Assembly (NCBI GenBank): GCA_951813015.1
Contig: CATOTG010000007.1
Coordinates: 1 to 64,000 of the forward strand
Reading direction: 5' to 3'
Length of the DNA: 64,000 nucleotides
Source of the DNA: an uncultured Thermoanaerobaculia bacterium
GTDB lineage: Bacteria > Acidobacteriota > Thermoanaerobaculia > Multivoradales > Multivoraceae
A model generated the notes under the pieces. The model saw nothing but the letters and a program-made list of their open reading frames with translations, ran no database searches and had not been told where the DNA came from. Numbering within the stretch: position 1 is the first letter of the stretch; each line of letters begins with the position of its first letter. Shown here one piece after another: positions 1-8,287 of the stretch. The position numbers and the translations under genes are program-made.

Positions 1-876
1 GCAAACACCGTCTTGTCGGGAAGCCCCTTGGGGTGGATCACGACCAGCAGGTCGACGTCGTCAGCCGAGATCTCGTCCACGTCGGCCGCGACCTGGGAGA
101 CGTCGTAGAGATCCTCCAGCACCTGGACGATGATCCACTTCTGCGCCGGCGTGCGGCCCTGGGCCGCCAGCATCTGCGCCATCATCGGAATCCTGGGCGC
201 CGCCGAAGACCTCCAGGCTCGACAGCACGCCAACCCGCTGCCGCGCCGGCCACAGCAGTCCGTGGATCTTCTTCGAGATCTCGTACTCGACGTTCTCCTG
301 TTCCTGGGGCCACAGGAACTCGATCGTCTCCTTGCTGCCGGTCTGGGTCTCGAGCGCCAGGCCGAAGTAGAAGAGATCGCCCTCCTGGTTGATCAGCTTG
401 CCGTCCAGGCCGTCCTCGGCGGCCCGGTCCGCGTTGTCGCTGTCGGGAATCGGGTCGATCGTCTCGACGCGGATCTTCCCCGCCGCGGCGCGCTCGTACT
501 CGCCCAGCAAGCTGCGCAGGTAGCGCTCGTAGCCGATGAAGTCCTTGACGAACTTGGGCAGCGTCTTGCCCGCGGTCTCCGAGAAGTAGAGCCGGATGTC
601 GAGCGGCTTGACGCCCTCCTCCTGCATTCGTTCGATGATCGCGTGGGTGCCGTCGGTCAGCGAGTAGAGATCGCCACCGGTGAAGTCGACGCGCCATCCC
701 TCCAGCCACTCGTTGGCGACGTGGATAGACAGCACCGTCAACAGGCCGATCAGGACCAGGGTCACCGTCCGGCCACGCGCCACGGTCATCCCTCGCGGAC
801 CGCGGTCTCCGTCCGCGCCACTGGGGGCGCCGGCGTCCCCCCCGGCATCCGGGTTCAGGTTCGGTTCGGAAGTCAT
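1..876 (-). CDS. gldG: GldG-like ABC transporter auxiliary protein; frameshifted, cut by window edge
   Basis: Minus-strand gene starting at ATG 876 and running off base 1. After a short acidic leader there is one membrane segment (about residues 37-54), then an extracytoplasmic domain typical of GldG proteins (GGDLYSLTDGT, SLLGEYE, LFYFGLALE), the substrate-side subunit of GldAFG-type ABC exporters. The reading frame breaks near base 185-195: downstream sense continues in the next frame as MMAQMLAAQGR and DVDLLVVIHPKGLP, which fits the family. One extra base in a CAGG context explains it. ATG overlaps the gldF stop by four bases (873-876), so the three genes form a coupled operon. Whether the indel is real or a sequencing error cannot be told from one sequence. 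Confidence 0.72.
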
Positions 877-1691
877 TTGCCAACCCTCAGTTCGTCTTGG
901 TCCGGCTGAGCACCAACATGCCGCAGATCAGCCAGCCGGCGGTGAACAGAACGAAGAACAACAACGAGTTCAACTGCAGGAGGCCCCGCGTCAGGGTCTC
1001 GAAGTGGTCGACCAGGCTCAGCGACGAAACCACCCGCTCGACGTAGCCACCGAACCACTTGCCCACGAACTCCTGCGTCTGCGGCACCCCGATCAGCAGG
1101 AAGCCGACCGAAGCGGCCACCGCAAGAATGAACGCGACGACCTGGTTCTTCGACAGCGCCGAGAACAATAGACCGATCGCGAGCAGGACCGCCGCGGCCA
1201 GCAGCGAGGCGACGTAGCTCAGAAAGACCGCGCCCCAGTCCGGATCGCCCAACCGCGCGACCTGGAAGACCGCCGGCCAGGTCAACAACACGGACACCGC
1301 CAGGAACGCCCAGCCGGCCAGGAAACTTGCCGAGGTACGAGCCCTCCAGCGTGATCGGCAGGGTGAGCAGCAACTCGACGGTCCCGGACCGGCGCTCCTC
1401 CGCCCACAACCGCATGGCCACCGCCGGCACCAGGACGACGAAAATCCAGGGCATGTAACTGAAGAGAGCGTCGAGGTTCGCCTCGCGCATCTCCAGGAAG
1501 CGGCCGAAATCGCGCGACACCATCAGGTAGCCACTCGCGATCAGGAAGATGACGATGAAGATGTAGCCCAGCGGCGACGCGAAGTAGCCGCGGAACTCCC
1601 GTCGCAGCACCGCTCTCATCCCCACGAAACGTAGCGCCAACGCGCCGCCCGCGGTGACCGGTGCGGGCGCCGTGCTCTGGTCCGCGCTCAT
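873..1691 (-). CDS. gldF: GldF-like ABC transporter permease; one frameshift
   Basis: Membrane permease subunit of the GldAFG-type ABC exporter (ABC-2 class). The N-terminal part (LRREFRGYFASPLGYIFI, then the MRLWAEERRSGTVELLLTLP motif typical of this family) is in one frame. Near bases 1315-1330 the frame changes and the rest (LLTWPAVFQVARLG, then three further membrane segments ending in SRTKTN) continues in another. Reading one T less in a TTT run restores GKFLAGWAFLAV. Combined length is about 272 residues, normal for the family. Its ATG overlaps the gldA stop (1688-1691) and its stop overlaps the gldG start, both ATGA junctions. Confidence 0.75.
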   Translation of the reverse strand: MSADQSTAPAPVTAGGALALRFVGMRAVLRREFRGYFASPLGYIFIVIFLIASGYLMVSRDFGRFLEMREANLDALFSYMPWIFVVLVPAVAMRLWAEERRSGTVELLLTLPITLEGSYLGKFPGRLGVPGGVRVVDLAGGLPGRAVGRSGLGRGLSELRRLAAGRGGPARDRSIVLGAVEEPGRRVHSCGGRFGRLPADRGAADAGVRGQVVRWLRRAGGFVAEPGRPLRDPDAGPPAVELVVVLRSVHRRLADLRHVGAQPDQDELRVGK

Positions 1692-2695
1692 GCCGCCACT
1701 CCTCTCGTCACGTCACGGAACAACTCGTCGAGCCGGCCCTCGCGGACCCGAACGCCCGCAATTCGCCGCTCACCGACCGTCGCCAGCACGTCGTTCAGGC
1801 GGTCCTCGCCAGCTCGAGGCTCCACTTCCACCTCGCCGTTCGGCAGCACCCGCGCCGCCGCGCACCAGGCGGCAGCGGACAGTTCCGCCACGACGCCGTC
1901 GGCGTCACCGTCGACGACCCGGAAGCGCACCGCGTTATGGCCGGGCGCCCGGGTCACCAGGTCGTCGGGCGTCGAGTCGACCAGGATGCGCCCCTCCGAA
2001 AGGATGACCGCCCGATTGCACACACCCGCTCCGCCTCGTCGAGGATGTGGGTCGAGAGCACGATGCAGCGGTTCGAGGACAGACTCAGGATCAGGTCCTG
2101 AACGACCTTCTTCTGGTTCGGATCCAGCCCGTCGGTCGGCTCGTCGAGAATCAGCACGTCCGGATCGTGAATCAGAGCCTGCGCCAGGCCGACGCGGCGC
2201 TTGAAGCCCTTGGACAGGGTCTCGATCGTCTGGCCGCGCACCCGGCGCAGATGCGTCACGTCGATGACCGAGTCAATCGCGGCGTCCGGTGACTCGAGGG
2301 TCGCGAGCCTCGGCGATGAAACCGAGGAACGCCTCGACGCTCATCTCGCCGTAGGCGGGCGCGTTCTCGGGCAGGTAGCCGATCCGCCGGCTCACCGCGA
2401 GCCGATCCCGGGCGACATCCAGGCCGGCGACCGAGACGGCGCCGGCGTCCGGCTCGAGGAAGCCGGTGATCATCTTCATCGCCGTCGTCTTGCCGGCGCC
2501 GTTCGGCCCGAGAAAGCCCAGCACGTCGCCGCGGCGCACCTCGAAGCTGATTCCGTCGACGGCCCGAATCGGACCGTAGTGCTTGGTCAGGTCGGTTACG
2601 GAAATCAGGACCTCGCCAAGCGCATCGGCCTCGCGCGGCGTGGTCTCCGCCGCTACCGCGGGCGGGACGGAGTCGGCGTGGTCGGTTTCGGTCAC
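1688..2695 (-). CDS. gldA: GldA-like ABC transporter ATPase; two frameshifts
   Basis: ATP-binding subunit of the GldAFG-type exporter. Start taken as GTG 2695 because a strong CGGAGGAAG ribosome site sits at 2702-2710. Seen in order: Walker A GPNGAGKTT, Q-loop region RRIGYLPENAPAYGEM, then after a frame change near 2295-2310 the signature-like TLSKGFKRRVGLAQAL, Walker B DVLILDEPTDGLDP and the STH switch. A second frame change near 2020-2035 lies in a GTGTGTG run (two extra bases), after which the C-terminal domain continues (CNRAVILSEGRILVDS) to the stop. All catalytic motifs are present once frames are joined. First gene of the gldAFG operon. Confidence 0.78.
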
Positions 2696-3015
2696 TCTCG
2701 ACTTCCTCCGTGAACAGTTGACATTGGTCGGTGGGTGATTGCCCGGCGACGATGCCGCCACGCCGAACCGCAGTGGATCGCCAGCGCGCGGAACGTACGC
2801 CAAAGTGGCCGGGAGACCTTCGCCCGGCGCGCCGATTCTGCGCACTCGGTCAAAGTCGGCTCACAGGATCTCAACATACCGGCACCCGCGAAAGCAAGAC
2901 TCCCGCCAGGCGAGGCTCCGTTCGTGTCTCCATCTAGCAGCCCGTGGCAAAAGTCGCGCTGCATTCGATCGGTCATGCATCCCGCCCAGCATCGTTGCTC
3001 CTCGGTCGAATATGG
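2696..3015. other. intergenic region upstream of gldA
   Basis: About 320 bases between gldA and repeat A1. Open frames here have no recognisable domain and compositionally look like chance GC-rich frames. Several TTGACC/TTGAGA-like hexamers occur on the minus strand but none has a convincing -10 box at 16-18 bases, so no promoter is called. The ribosome site of gldA is at 2702-2710. Confidence 0.5.
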
Positions 3016-3102
3016 CCCGATATGCTCCCTCGTCGCGCCTTGCTGGACGGGCGCCTGACCGCTCTCGGTGCGACACGGACTTTCACCACGGGCTGCTAGC
3101 GC
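3016..3102. repeat. dispersed intergenic repeat family A, copy 1
   Basis: Shares long blocks with 30,371-30,453: CCCGATATGC, then CGTCGCGCCTTGCTSGACGG, then GACACGGACT and ACCACGGGCT. A more diverged copy is at 61,380-61,445. The TAG stop of the M14 peptidase (3096-3098, minus strand) lies at its right edge. Upstream of both copies 1 and 2 there is a further shared block, CATCCCGCCC followed by GCATCG or GCGTCG. No open reading frame is conserved, so this looks like a non-coding repeat (REP- or MITE-like). Confidence 0.7.
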
Positions 3103-5834
3103 CAGGAATCCGGCGCCGAGGTCGAATCGATCAGACCGCTCAGGAAGATCGCGTTCAGGAACAAGCGGTTCGAGCCGTAGAAGTAGGCGCGGAAGTTCGG
3201 GTCGTCGAGAAGCTGGATGACGACCCCGCGGCCCATCCGGCTGGCGATGACGGCCGGCTGGCCGGCCAGCCGGCGCTGGTTCTCCGGCGATATCCAGCCG
3301 GAGAGCCGCGGCGGGTCCTGGTAGAGGGCGACGTTCTCGAACGGGTCGGAACTGGCCGGCAGGACCATCTCGCCGGTGCGAATCACGGCGAGCTCCGACC
3401 GTCTGTACCCGTAGGCCAGCGGATGAGTCAGATCGAGCTCCACGCCGACGATCGTGCCGGCCACCAGTTGCTCGGCCCGCTGGTCGCGGTAGTCGGCGTA
3501 GCGGCGGCGTGCCGGGACCGGGTCGACGCCGGCGCCCTCTTCTCCCGTCTCGCCGCCAGGTTCGCGCCCGAGGATCTCCTCGCTCGCCCAGCGACTCGCG
3601 CCGCCGATTGTCACCAGTGCGCCGCCGGAACGCACCCAGGCGCGGAGACGGTCACGGCTCTCGTCGCCCGGCGCCCCTCCCCGCGCGCCGCCGAAGCGGC
3701 CGCCGCCCAGGGCCAGCACGACGTGGGTGTAGCGGTCCAGGTCCATACTCCCGAGCGCTCTGAGGTCGACCAGGGACGCCTCGACACCGAAGCGTTCGTC
3801 GAGCAGGTGCCAAGCCTCGCCGACCCGGTACGAAGGAACGCCCCGGCCGGTGACGAGCAGGGGACGCGGGGGCGTCAGAGGCCGCAGACTCGGGCTGCCG
3901 ACGTCGATCCCCTCTGCGGCCTGCCCGCCGATCAGACGATGGACGTCGACACCGTCCGCGGCGGCCGCTTCCGCCAGTATCGCTTCCAGGTCGATCTCCG
4001 CGTTGGCGCCCGGCTCCGCCGCCCGGCCGACCGGCACGACGATCGCCCCCGGCTCGAACGCGCGAGGACCGTTCGGTGTCTCGGCGGTGAACGCCTTCGT
4101 CGCGGCCCGGGCCTTCGCGCCCGCCCGCTGCAGGCGGTTCAAGGTGCGGGCCGAAAAGTAGCCGTCCCACGAGAAGGCCCAGGCATAGGCCAACGTGTCT
4201 CCGGCAGCGGCGCCGAACACGCCCGGCTCGATGGCGGCGTCGACCACCTCCGTGCCGAGAAATTCGGGCCGATAGGCGCCGCCCTCGAGGAGGTCGTACT
4301 CCGCGCCGAAGGCGAGCGGCAGGGTCCAGGCCGAGACGTCGTAGAACACGGAGTCGTTGAACTCGGTCACCGTCTCGAAGAAGGAGCGCACAAGCGTCGA
4401 CTGGGGTTGCGCCAGCGGCGCCAGCCACGACGCGCCAGGCGTGTAGACGCGGCCCGAGACCTCGATCTCCTCGGTCGTCCCGTAAACCTCGATCTCATGC
4501 CTCAGCAACAGGTCGAGCATCCGGTGAGCGCGGCCCCGGTCGCCGTCCAGATGGAACACATAGGCCGCAGGCCCGGCTTCTCCCGCCGCGGCGACGGCGC
4601 CGCGAAAGAAGTCTCGCTGGTGCTCGAGCAGCTCCAGGCGCTTGGCCACTCCGCCCTCGACCATCGACAGCGACGCGAGCAACTGGTTCTTGATCCCGAA
4701 ACCGAACGCCAGTTCGCCATTCGCCGTCTCGATCCGCTGGCCCTCGGCGCTCGCCTGCTCGAACAGGAAGCCGACCGCGCCGTGAGCATCCGGGTAAGTC
4801 GAGCCCTTTCCGAGGTAGAAGTCGTCGAAGCCCTCCCGGCTGTAATAGAGCCGGCCCGCGCCGTCGAACACGGCGGCGTGGTGGGCCGCGATCTCCTCGG
4901 TCAGTTCCACGTTCCGCTCGGGAATCAGGGGATTCCGACGGCTCGGGACGCCCGGCTGAAAGAAGAACGTGCTGTTGGACCCCATCTCGTGGAAGTCGCC
5001 GACCAGGTTCGGCTGCCACGCCTTCCAGGTCGCCATCCGGTTCATCGACTCGGGATGCTGCAGCAGGAGCCAGTCCCGGTTCAGGTCGAACCAGTAGTGA
5101 TTCGTGCGACCGCCGGGCCACGGCTCCCGGTGTTCCCGGTGGTTGGGGTCGGCATTGAGCACCATGCCCCGGTTCGTGTTCGCCCAGTGCGCGAACCGGC
5201 CCAGGCCGTCCGGATTCAGGCTCGGGTCGAGCAGGATGACCGCCTGGTCCAGCTGATCCGCGACCGCCCGGGATCGGGACGCCGCCAGGTGGTAGGCAAC
5301 CAGCATCGAGGCGTTCGAGCCGCTCGGCTCGTTGCCGTGGATGCTGTAGCCGAGCCAGACGACGACCGGCAAGTCATCGAGTGCCGGCAGCGTCGGTGCG
5401 CCAGCCTTCTGGCTGACATCCTCAGGCGCCGGCAGGCGGGGATCGACCAGGTCGCGCCTGCGCTTGCGTATCTCATCCAGCCGCGCCTGGTTGCGCGGCG
5501 ACGTGATCGTCAGCAGAAACTGGGGACGCTGCTCATGGGTGTGCCCCTGCACCGACACCGAAACGCGCGGCGAGGAGGCGGCCACCGCCCGCATGTAGGC
5601 GTTGAGTTGATCGGGGCGAACGTGCCACTCGCCCACCTCGTAACCGAGCACCGCCGACGGCCGGGGCACCGCCTCGTCGTAGGCCGCCGTGTCCTCGGCA
5701 TCCGGCAGGTAGTACGACAGCTCTTCGGCCGCCGCCGGCACGGCGAGCAGTGCGGCCAGAGAGGCCAGTGCGGCCAGAGAGGCGACACGACCGAGAGGGC
5801 CGGGAGGAGCGACGCACGTCCGTCGATCAGGCAT
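3096..5834 (-). CDS. secreted M14-family zinc carboxypeptidase
   Basis: 912-residue protein with a hydrophobic signal peptide (about residues 15-36, ending AVPAAAEE), so probably exported. The M14 zinc site is visible: H166 and E169 in YSIHGNEPSG, and H282 in GDFHEMGSNS; the catalytic glutamate is probably E359 in GAVGFLFEQAS. Other family marks are SLNPDG (about 205-210) and the FDLNRDW block (about 249-255). The C-terminal half (from about 640, VDVHRLIGG, LLVTGRGVPSY, GALVTIGGASRW) resembles the extra glutamine-amidotransferase-like region found in large bacterial M14 peptidases. Expected role is hydrolysis of peptides from their C-termini outside the cytoplasm. Stands alone; its TAG stop lies at the edge of repeat A1. 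Confidence 0.88.
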   Translation of the reverse strand: MPDRRTCVAPPGPLGRVASLAALASLAALLAVPAAAEELSYYLPDAEDTAAYDEAVPRPSAVLGYEVGEWHVRPDQLNAYMRAVAASSPRVSVSVQGHTHEQRPQFLLTITSPRNQARLDEIRKRRRDLVDPRLPAPEDVSQKAGAPTLPALDDLPVVVWLGYSIHGNEPSGSNASMLVAYHLAASRSRAVADQLDQAVILLDPSLNPDGLGRFAHWANTNRGMVLNADPNHREHREPWPGGRTNHYWFDLNRDWLLLQHPESMNRMATWKAWQPNLVGDFHEMGSNSTFFFQPGVPSRRNPLIPERNVELTEEIAAHHAAVFDGAGRLYYSREGFDDFYLGKGSTYPDAHGAVGFLFEQASAEGQRIETANGELAFGFGIKNQLLASLSMVEGGVAKRLELLEHQRDFFRGAVAAAGEAGPAAYVFHLDGDRGRAHRMLDLLLRHEIEVYGTTEEIEVSGRVYTPGASWLAPLAQPQSTLVRSFFETVTEFNDSVFYDVSAWTLPLAFGAEYDLLEGGAYRPEFLGTEVVDAAIEPGVFGAAAGDTLAYAWAFSWDGYFSARTLNRLQRAGAKARAATKAFTAETPNGPRAFEPGAIVVPVGRAAEPGANAEIDLEAILAEAAAADGVDVHRLIGGQAAEGIDVGSPSLRPLTPPRPLLVTGRGVPSYRVGEAWHLLDERFGVEASLVDLRALGSMDLDRYTHVVLALGGGRFGGARGGAPGDESRDRLRAWVRSGGALVTIGGASRWASEEILGREPGGETGEEGAGVDPVPARRRYADYRDQRAEQLVAGTIVGVELDLTHPLAYGYRRSELAVIRTGEMVLPASSDPFENVALYQDPPRLSGWISPENQRRLAGQPAVIASRMGRGVVIQLLDDPNFRAYFYGSNRLFLNAIFLSGLIDSTSAPDSWR

Positions 5835-5944
5835 CGCGCGAGTGTAGCCGCCGCGCCGCGTCGCCAGTGCCGGTCAAGACCGCGGCCGCCGCGGCACCTG
5901 GTTCATCGTGCGAGTCCAGCCGCCAAGCCGGTCAGCCAAGAGCG

Positions 5945-5950
5945 TACAAT
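5945..5950 (+). promoter_or_regulatory. -10 box TACAAT
   Basis: TACAAT ends 12 bases before the ATG at 5963, so a transcript would have a leader of only about six bases. No clear -35 box is seen 17 bases upstream. It suggests that the truncated gene at 5963 once had its own promoter and that this end of it is the true 5' end. Confidence 0.45.
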
Positions 5951-5962
5951 CTCCCGCGTTCG

Positions 5963-6184
5963 ATGAACTCGCCCGCACTGCCCGAAGAAGGCCAGGTCCT
6001 GACCGGGCCTCAGTTCAGCGAACCCATGCGCGTCGTGACCGCGGCGGGCAACAACCTTCGTGGCTGGAAGCTCGGCCTGGTCGGCACGCGAAGTGAAGAC
6101 GGTGCAGCACTACTATCTCGATGTCGAGGATTTCTCGATGTCGAGAAACTGAGCGCCGCGTCCGAAGGGTGGAGCGACCGGTGA
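5963..6184 (+). pseudogene. 5' fragment of a large gene, possibly a helicase of the SNF2 type
   Basis: A 73-codon remnant starting ATG 5963. The first 45 residues (PEEGQVLTGPQFSEPMRV, then GWKLGLVGTRS) read like the N-terminus of large SNF2-type helicase/ATPase proteins found in defence islands, where a phrase like LTGPLFSEPMRV is followed by a glycine-rich strand. After GTRS the sense is lost; a neighbouring frame gives KTVQHYYLDVEDFSMSR and then a stop, so a frameshift plus truncation is likely. No helicase motifs remain in the window. The assignment rests on memory of the family, not on a search. Confidence 0.35.
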
Positions 6185-6235
6185 GCCGACCCGCGACGGT
6201 CCGGCGCGCCACGGCAAGGGCCGTGCCGCCAAGGG

Positions 6236-6428
6236 ATGGAGACCCACGTGCCTGACACGAGACAAGTCCAGGAACTGCTGACCCAGATCCGCCGCGGCGA
6301 AATCCTACTGCCCGAGTTTCAGCGCGGCTACGTTTGGAACCGCAAGCAGGTGCGCGAAATCGTGCAGTCGATGTACCGCCTCCACCTGCCGCCACCCCAC
6401 CGGGCACCTGCTGATCAGAAGGACCTAA
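6236..6428 (+). pseudogene. DUF262 (GmrSD-type) N-terminal fragment, frameshifted
   Basis: Begins METHVPDTRQVQELL and shows the DUF262 core: LLPEFQRGYVWNRKQVREI followed by QSMYR. The next expected block (a YPTGHLLIW-like strand) is found one frame over as HPTGHLLIRRT, immediately followed by TAA at 6426-6428. DUF262 is the nucleotide-binding/nicking N-terminal domain of type IV modification-dependent restriction enzymes such as GmrS. Only about 60 of several hundred codons survive, so it cannot be functional. It is part of the decayed left flank of the defence island. Confidence 0.65.
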
Positions 6429-6517
6429 AGGGCATCCTCCAGCAGGGCTGGGCACGGCTTCAGCCGGCGCTCGAGCACTTGGTCGGTGTGCTCCGCGACG
6501 AGGCAACCACTCGTAAC

Positions 6518-6727
6518 TCAGATGACGCTACCTTCACGCCATCCCTTCTCGTCCGGGTGCACGGTCTCCACGCGCAGGAAGCCCAGCGGCCCGCCGGCCG
6601 CGGCTTCCGGCGCTCGGAAGTGGCCACCTCTCGAGCCCGGGCTCGTCCTGAACGTGGTCCGGAGCCACCTCCACGTCGTCGAGTAGCGCAGGCCCGTTGC
6701 CGATCACTTCCCATTGAACCGTGACGG
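6518..6727 (-). pseudogene. unidentified degraded coding remnant
   Basis: On the minus strand, protein-like text appears in two adjoining frames: VTVQWEVIGNGPALLDDVEV and then, after a one-frame change, GPLGFLRVETVHPDEKGW, ending at TGA 6520-6518. The beta-rich character suggests the tail of a sandwich or fibronectin-like domain. I do not recognise the family. It may be chance, but the frame quality is better than that of surrounding shadows. Confidence 0.25.
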
Positions 6728-6971
6728 CCCTGTGTCACGTACCCTGACACTGGGGTAGGCTCCGGTGTCATTGTCCGTCCGTTGGCCGTGCGCACATCCA
6801 GCATTTCCAGCGACGACTTGGGCGACATCCCCAAGAACCTGCGCGATTCGTGACGACTTCTTCGGATGACTTGCTCCCAGGAGACGAAACCGCTGCCGCC
6901 AATCGACGCTCTTGACCTCTACCACCCGCAGCTACGCTACGGGAACGCGAACTAACGTTTGGAGGATACCT

Positions 6972-7964
6972 ATGACCGCCCTTGAATCACCGAAGGTCTC
7001 CGAGAGTCCGAGGACACTGGAGTTTTGGCCGATGTGGTGCCGAGACACCGCCAAAGGCCTGCTGACCCGCCTGGCCCTCCCCCCCAATCGAGCCGCTGAG
7101 GCCTGCCCGCAGGGCCGGCTCCACACCCGTCGCATAAACGGAAGCCCGCGCCGGCGCTCGCGGCTACTACCTACCGTCCTTGGCCTGGCCCTGCTCACCC
7201 CCCTGCTCGCCGCACGACACGCCAACCCGACACCAGGGGTGTGTACCGCAGAAAGTCCCGCTGTAAGCGGGTTGGACCGCCGCAGCGCGCGCGGCTCTAT
7301 ACCGGGCTCCAGCATCGTTGGCGACTGCAACACCTTGCTGGGCCTCATGGAAGACTTGCGCGGCACGGCGTGGCTAAACTGGTCCGTCGACACCACGATG
7401 GACGACTGGGACGGGATTCAGGTTCGAGGCAATCGCGTAACAGCCCTTCGGTTGTCCGGCCATGGAGACGACCTAACGTCCGGCGGCATCAATAACCTTA
7501 CCGGAGTGATTCCGCCCAAGTTGGGCCAGCTGACGAGCCTGGAATCGCTTGACCTGCGCGACAACAATTTGAGCGGCTCAATTCCGCCCGAACTGGGCCA
7601 GCTGACGAGCCTGGAATCGCTTGACCTGCGCGGCAACAGTTTGAGCGGCTCAGTTCCGCCCAAGTTGGGCCAGCTGACGAGCCTGGAATCGCTTGACCTG
7701 CGCGGCAACAGTTTGAGTGGCTCAATTCCGCCCGAACTGGGCCAGCTGACGAGCCTGGTGATGCTCAACCTAGGCGGCAACCTTTTGAGTGGCTCAATTC
7801 CGCCCGAACTGGGCCAGCTGACGAGCCTGGGAACGCTTGTGTTGGCGCTAAATCAACTCAGCGGTTGCATTCCCGTTGAATTGGGAAGAATTCCCCGTAA
7901 ATATCGCGGACGCGGATGGATTATCAATCCTCAGTGGGAGGAGGTTAATCTGCGAATGTGTTAG
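6972..7964 (+). CDS. plant-type leucine-rich repeat protein
   Basis: 330 residues from ATG 6972, chosen because GGAGG lies at 6961-6965. A basic N-terminus is followed by a hydrophobic stretch (about residues 60-75, LLPTVLGLALLTPLLA), probably a signal peptide with a long n-region or a membrane anchor. A cap-like segment (DCNTLLGLM, then LNWS and WDGIQV, RVTALRLSG) precedes about five 24-residue repeats of the plant-specific class: LxxLxSLxxLDLRxNxLSGSIPPELGQ. The C-terminus is short and cysteine-ended. Such proteins bind other proteins; the ligand is unknown. It sits between broken defence genes and an IS remnant and has no operon partner. Near-identical DNA repeats indicate recent expansion. 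Confidence 0.75.
   Translation: MTALESPKVSESPRTLEFWPMWCRDTAKGLLTRLALPPNRAAEACPQGRLHTRRINGSPRRRSRLLPTVLGLALLTPLLAARHANPTPGVCTAESPAVSGLDRRSARGSIPGSSIVGDCNTLLGLMEDLRGTAWLNWSVDTTMDDWDGIQVRGNRVTALRLSGHGDDLTSGGINNLTGVIPPKLGQLTSLESLDLRDNNLSGSIPPELGQLTSLESLDLRGNSLSGSVPPKLGQLTSLESLDLRGNSLSGSIPPELGQLTSLVMLNLGGNLLSGSIPPELGQLTSLGTLVLALNQLSGCIPVELGRIPRKYRGRGWIINPQWEEVNLRMC
7512..7871 (+). repeat. 72-bp tandem repeats within the LRR gene, five units
   Basis: Units begin at about 7512, 7584, 7656, 7728 and 7800, exactly 72 bases apart, each starting CCGCCCRARYTGGGCCAGCT. Units 1 to 3 differ at only a few positions; units 4 and 5 are more diverged at their ends. Each encodes one 24-residue LRR. Confidence 0.85.
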
Positions 7965-8021
7965 AAGTTGGAGTTGCCCCGGTTTCGTGGACGGTTAGTG
8001 TTCGGGGATTCAGGTTGCTTC

Positions 8022-8287
8022 CTAGTACGCCTTTCTTAAGTTGACCGGGGACTGGTGTCCGACAAATGAGTGTTTTCGGCGCATGCTGTACCAGCCCTCC
8101 ATTTAGCGGAACTTCTCGTTTCTGGCCTCCGCGTGGTTGCTGAAGACGGTGAGGTCAAGCAGTTCGCATTCGAGGCTGGCGAGGAAGCTCTCGGCCAAGG
8201 CGTTGTCGAAGCAGTCTCCCACGGAGTTCATCGAGCACTCGATGCCGGCTTCACGGCAACGTTTTCCGAAGTTCAGCGAAGTGAATG
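8022..8287 (-). mobile_element. IS3-family transposase C-terminal remnant
   Basis: Minus-strand text FTSLNFGKRCREAGIECSM, then NSVGDCFDNALAESFLASLE and CELLDLTVFSNHAEARN is the C-terminal part of an IS3-group OrfB integrase (rve domain; the last acidic catalytic residue lies in the ALAESF region). An in-frame TAA follows EKFR, after which MEGWYSMRRKHSFVGHQSP, the usual IS3 tail, continues to TAG at 8024-8022. The rest of the transposase and the other end of the element are missing. Inactive. Its inner edge abuts an AlbA_2 gene fragment exactly where that domain should begin. Confidence 0.8.

Noticed and set aside
2692..2976. A 94-codon minus-strand frame ahead of gldA
   Set aside because: It overlaps the gldA ribosome site, has no motif and includes no conserved block; treated as non-coding.
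2739..5966. A 1075-codon open frame antisense to the M14 peptidase
   Set aside because: High GC keeps antisense frames open; it has no motifs and is arginine-rich, while the minus strand carries the full M14 zinc site.
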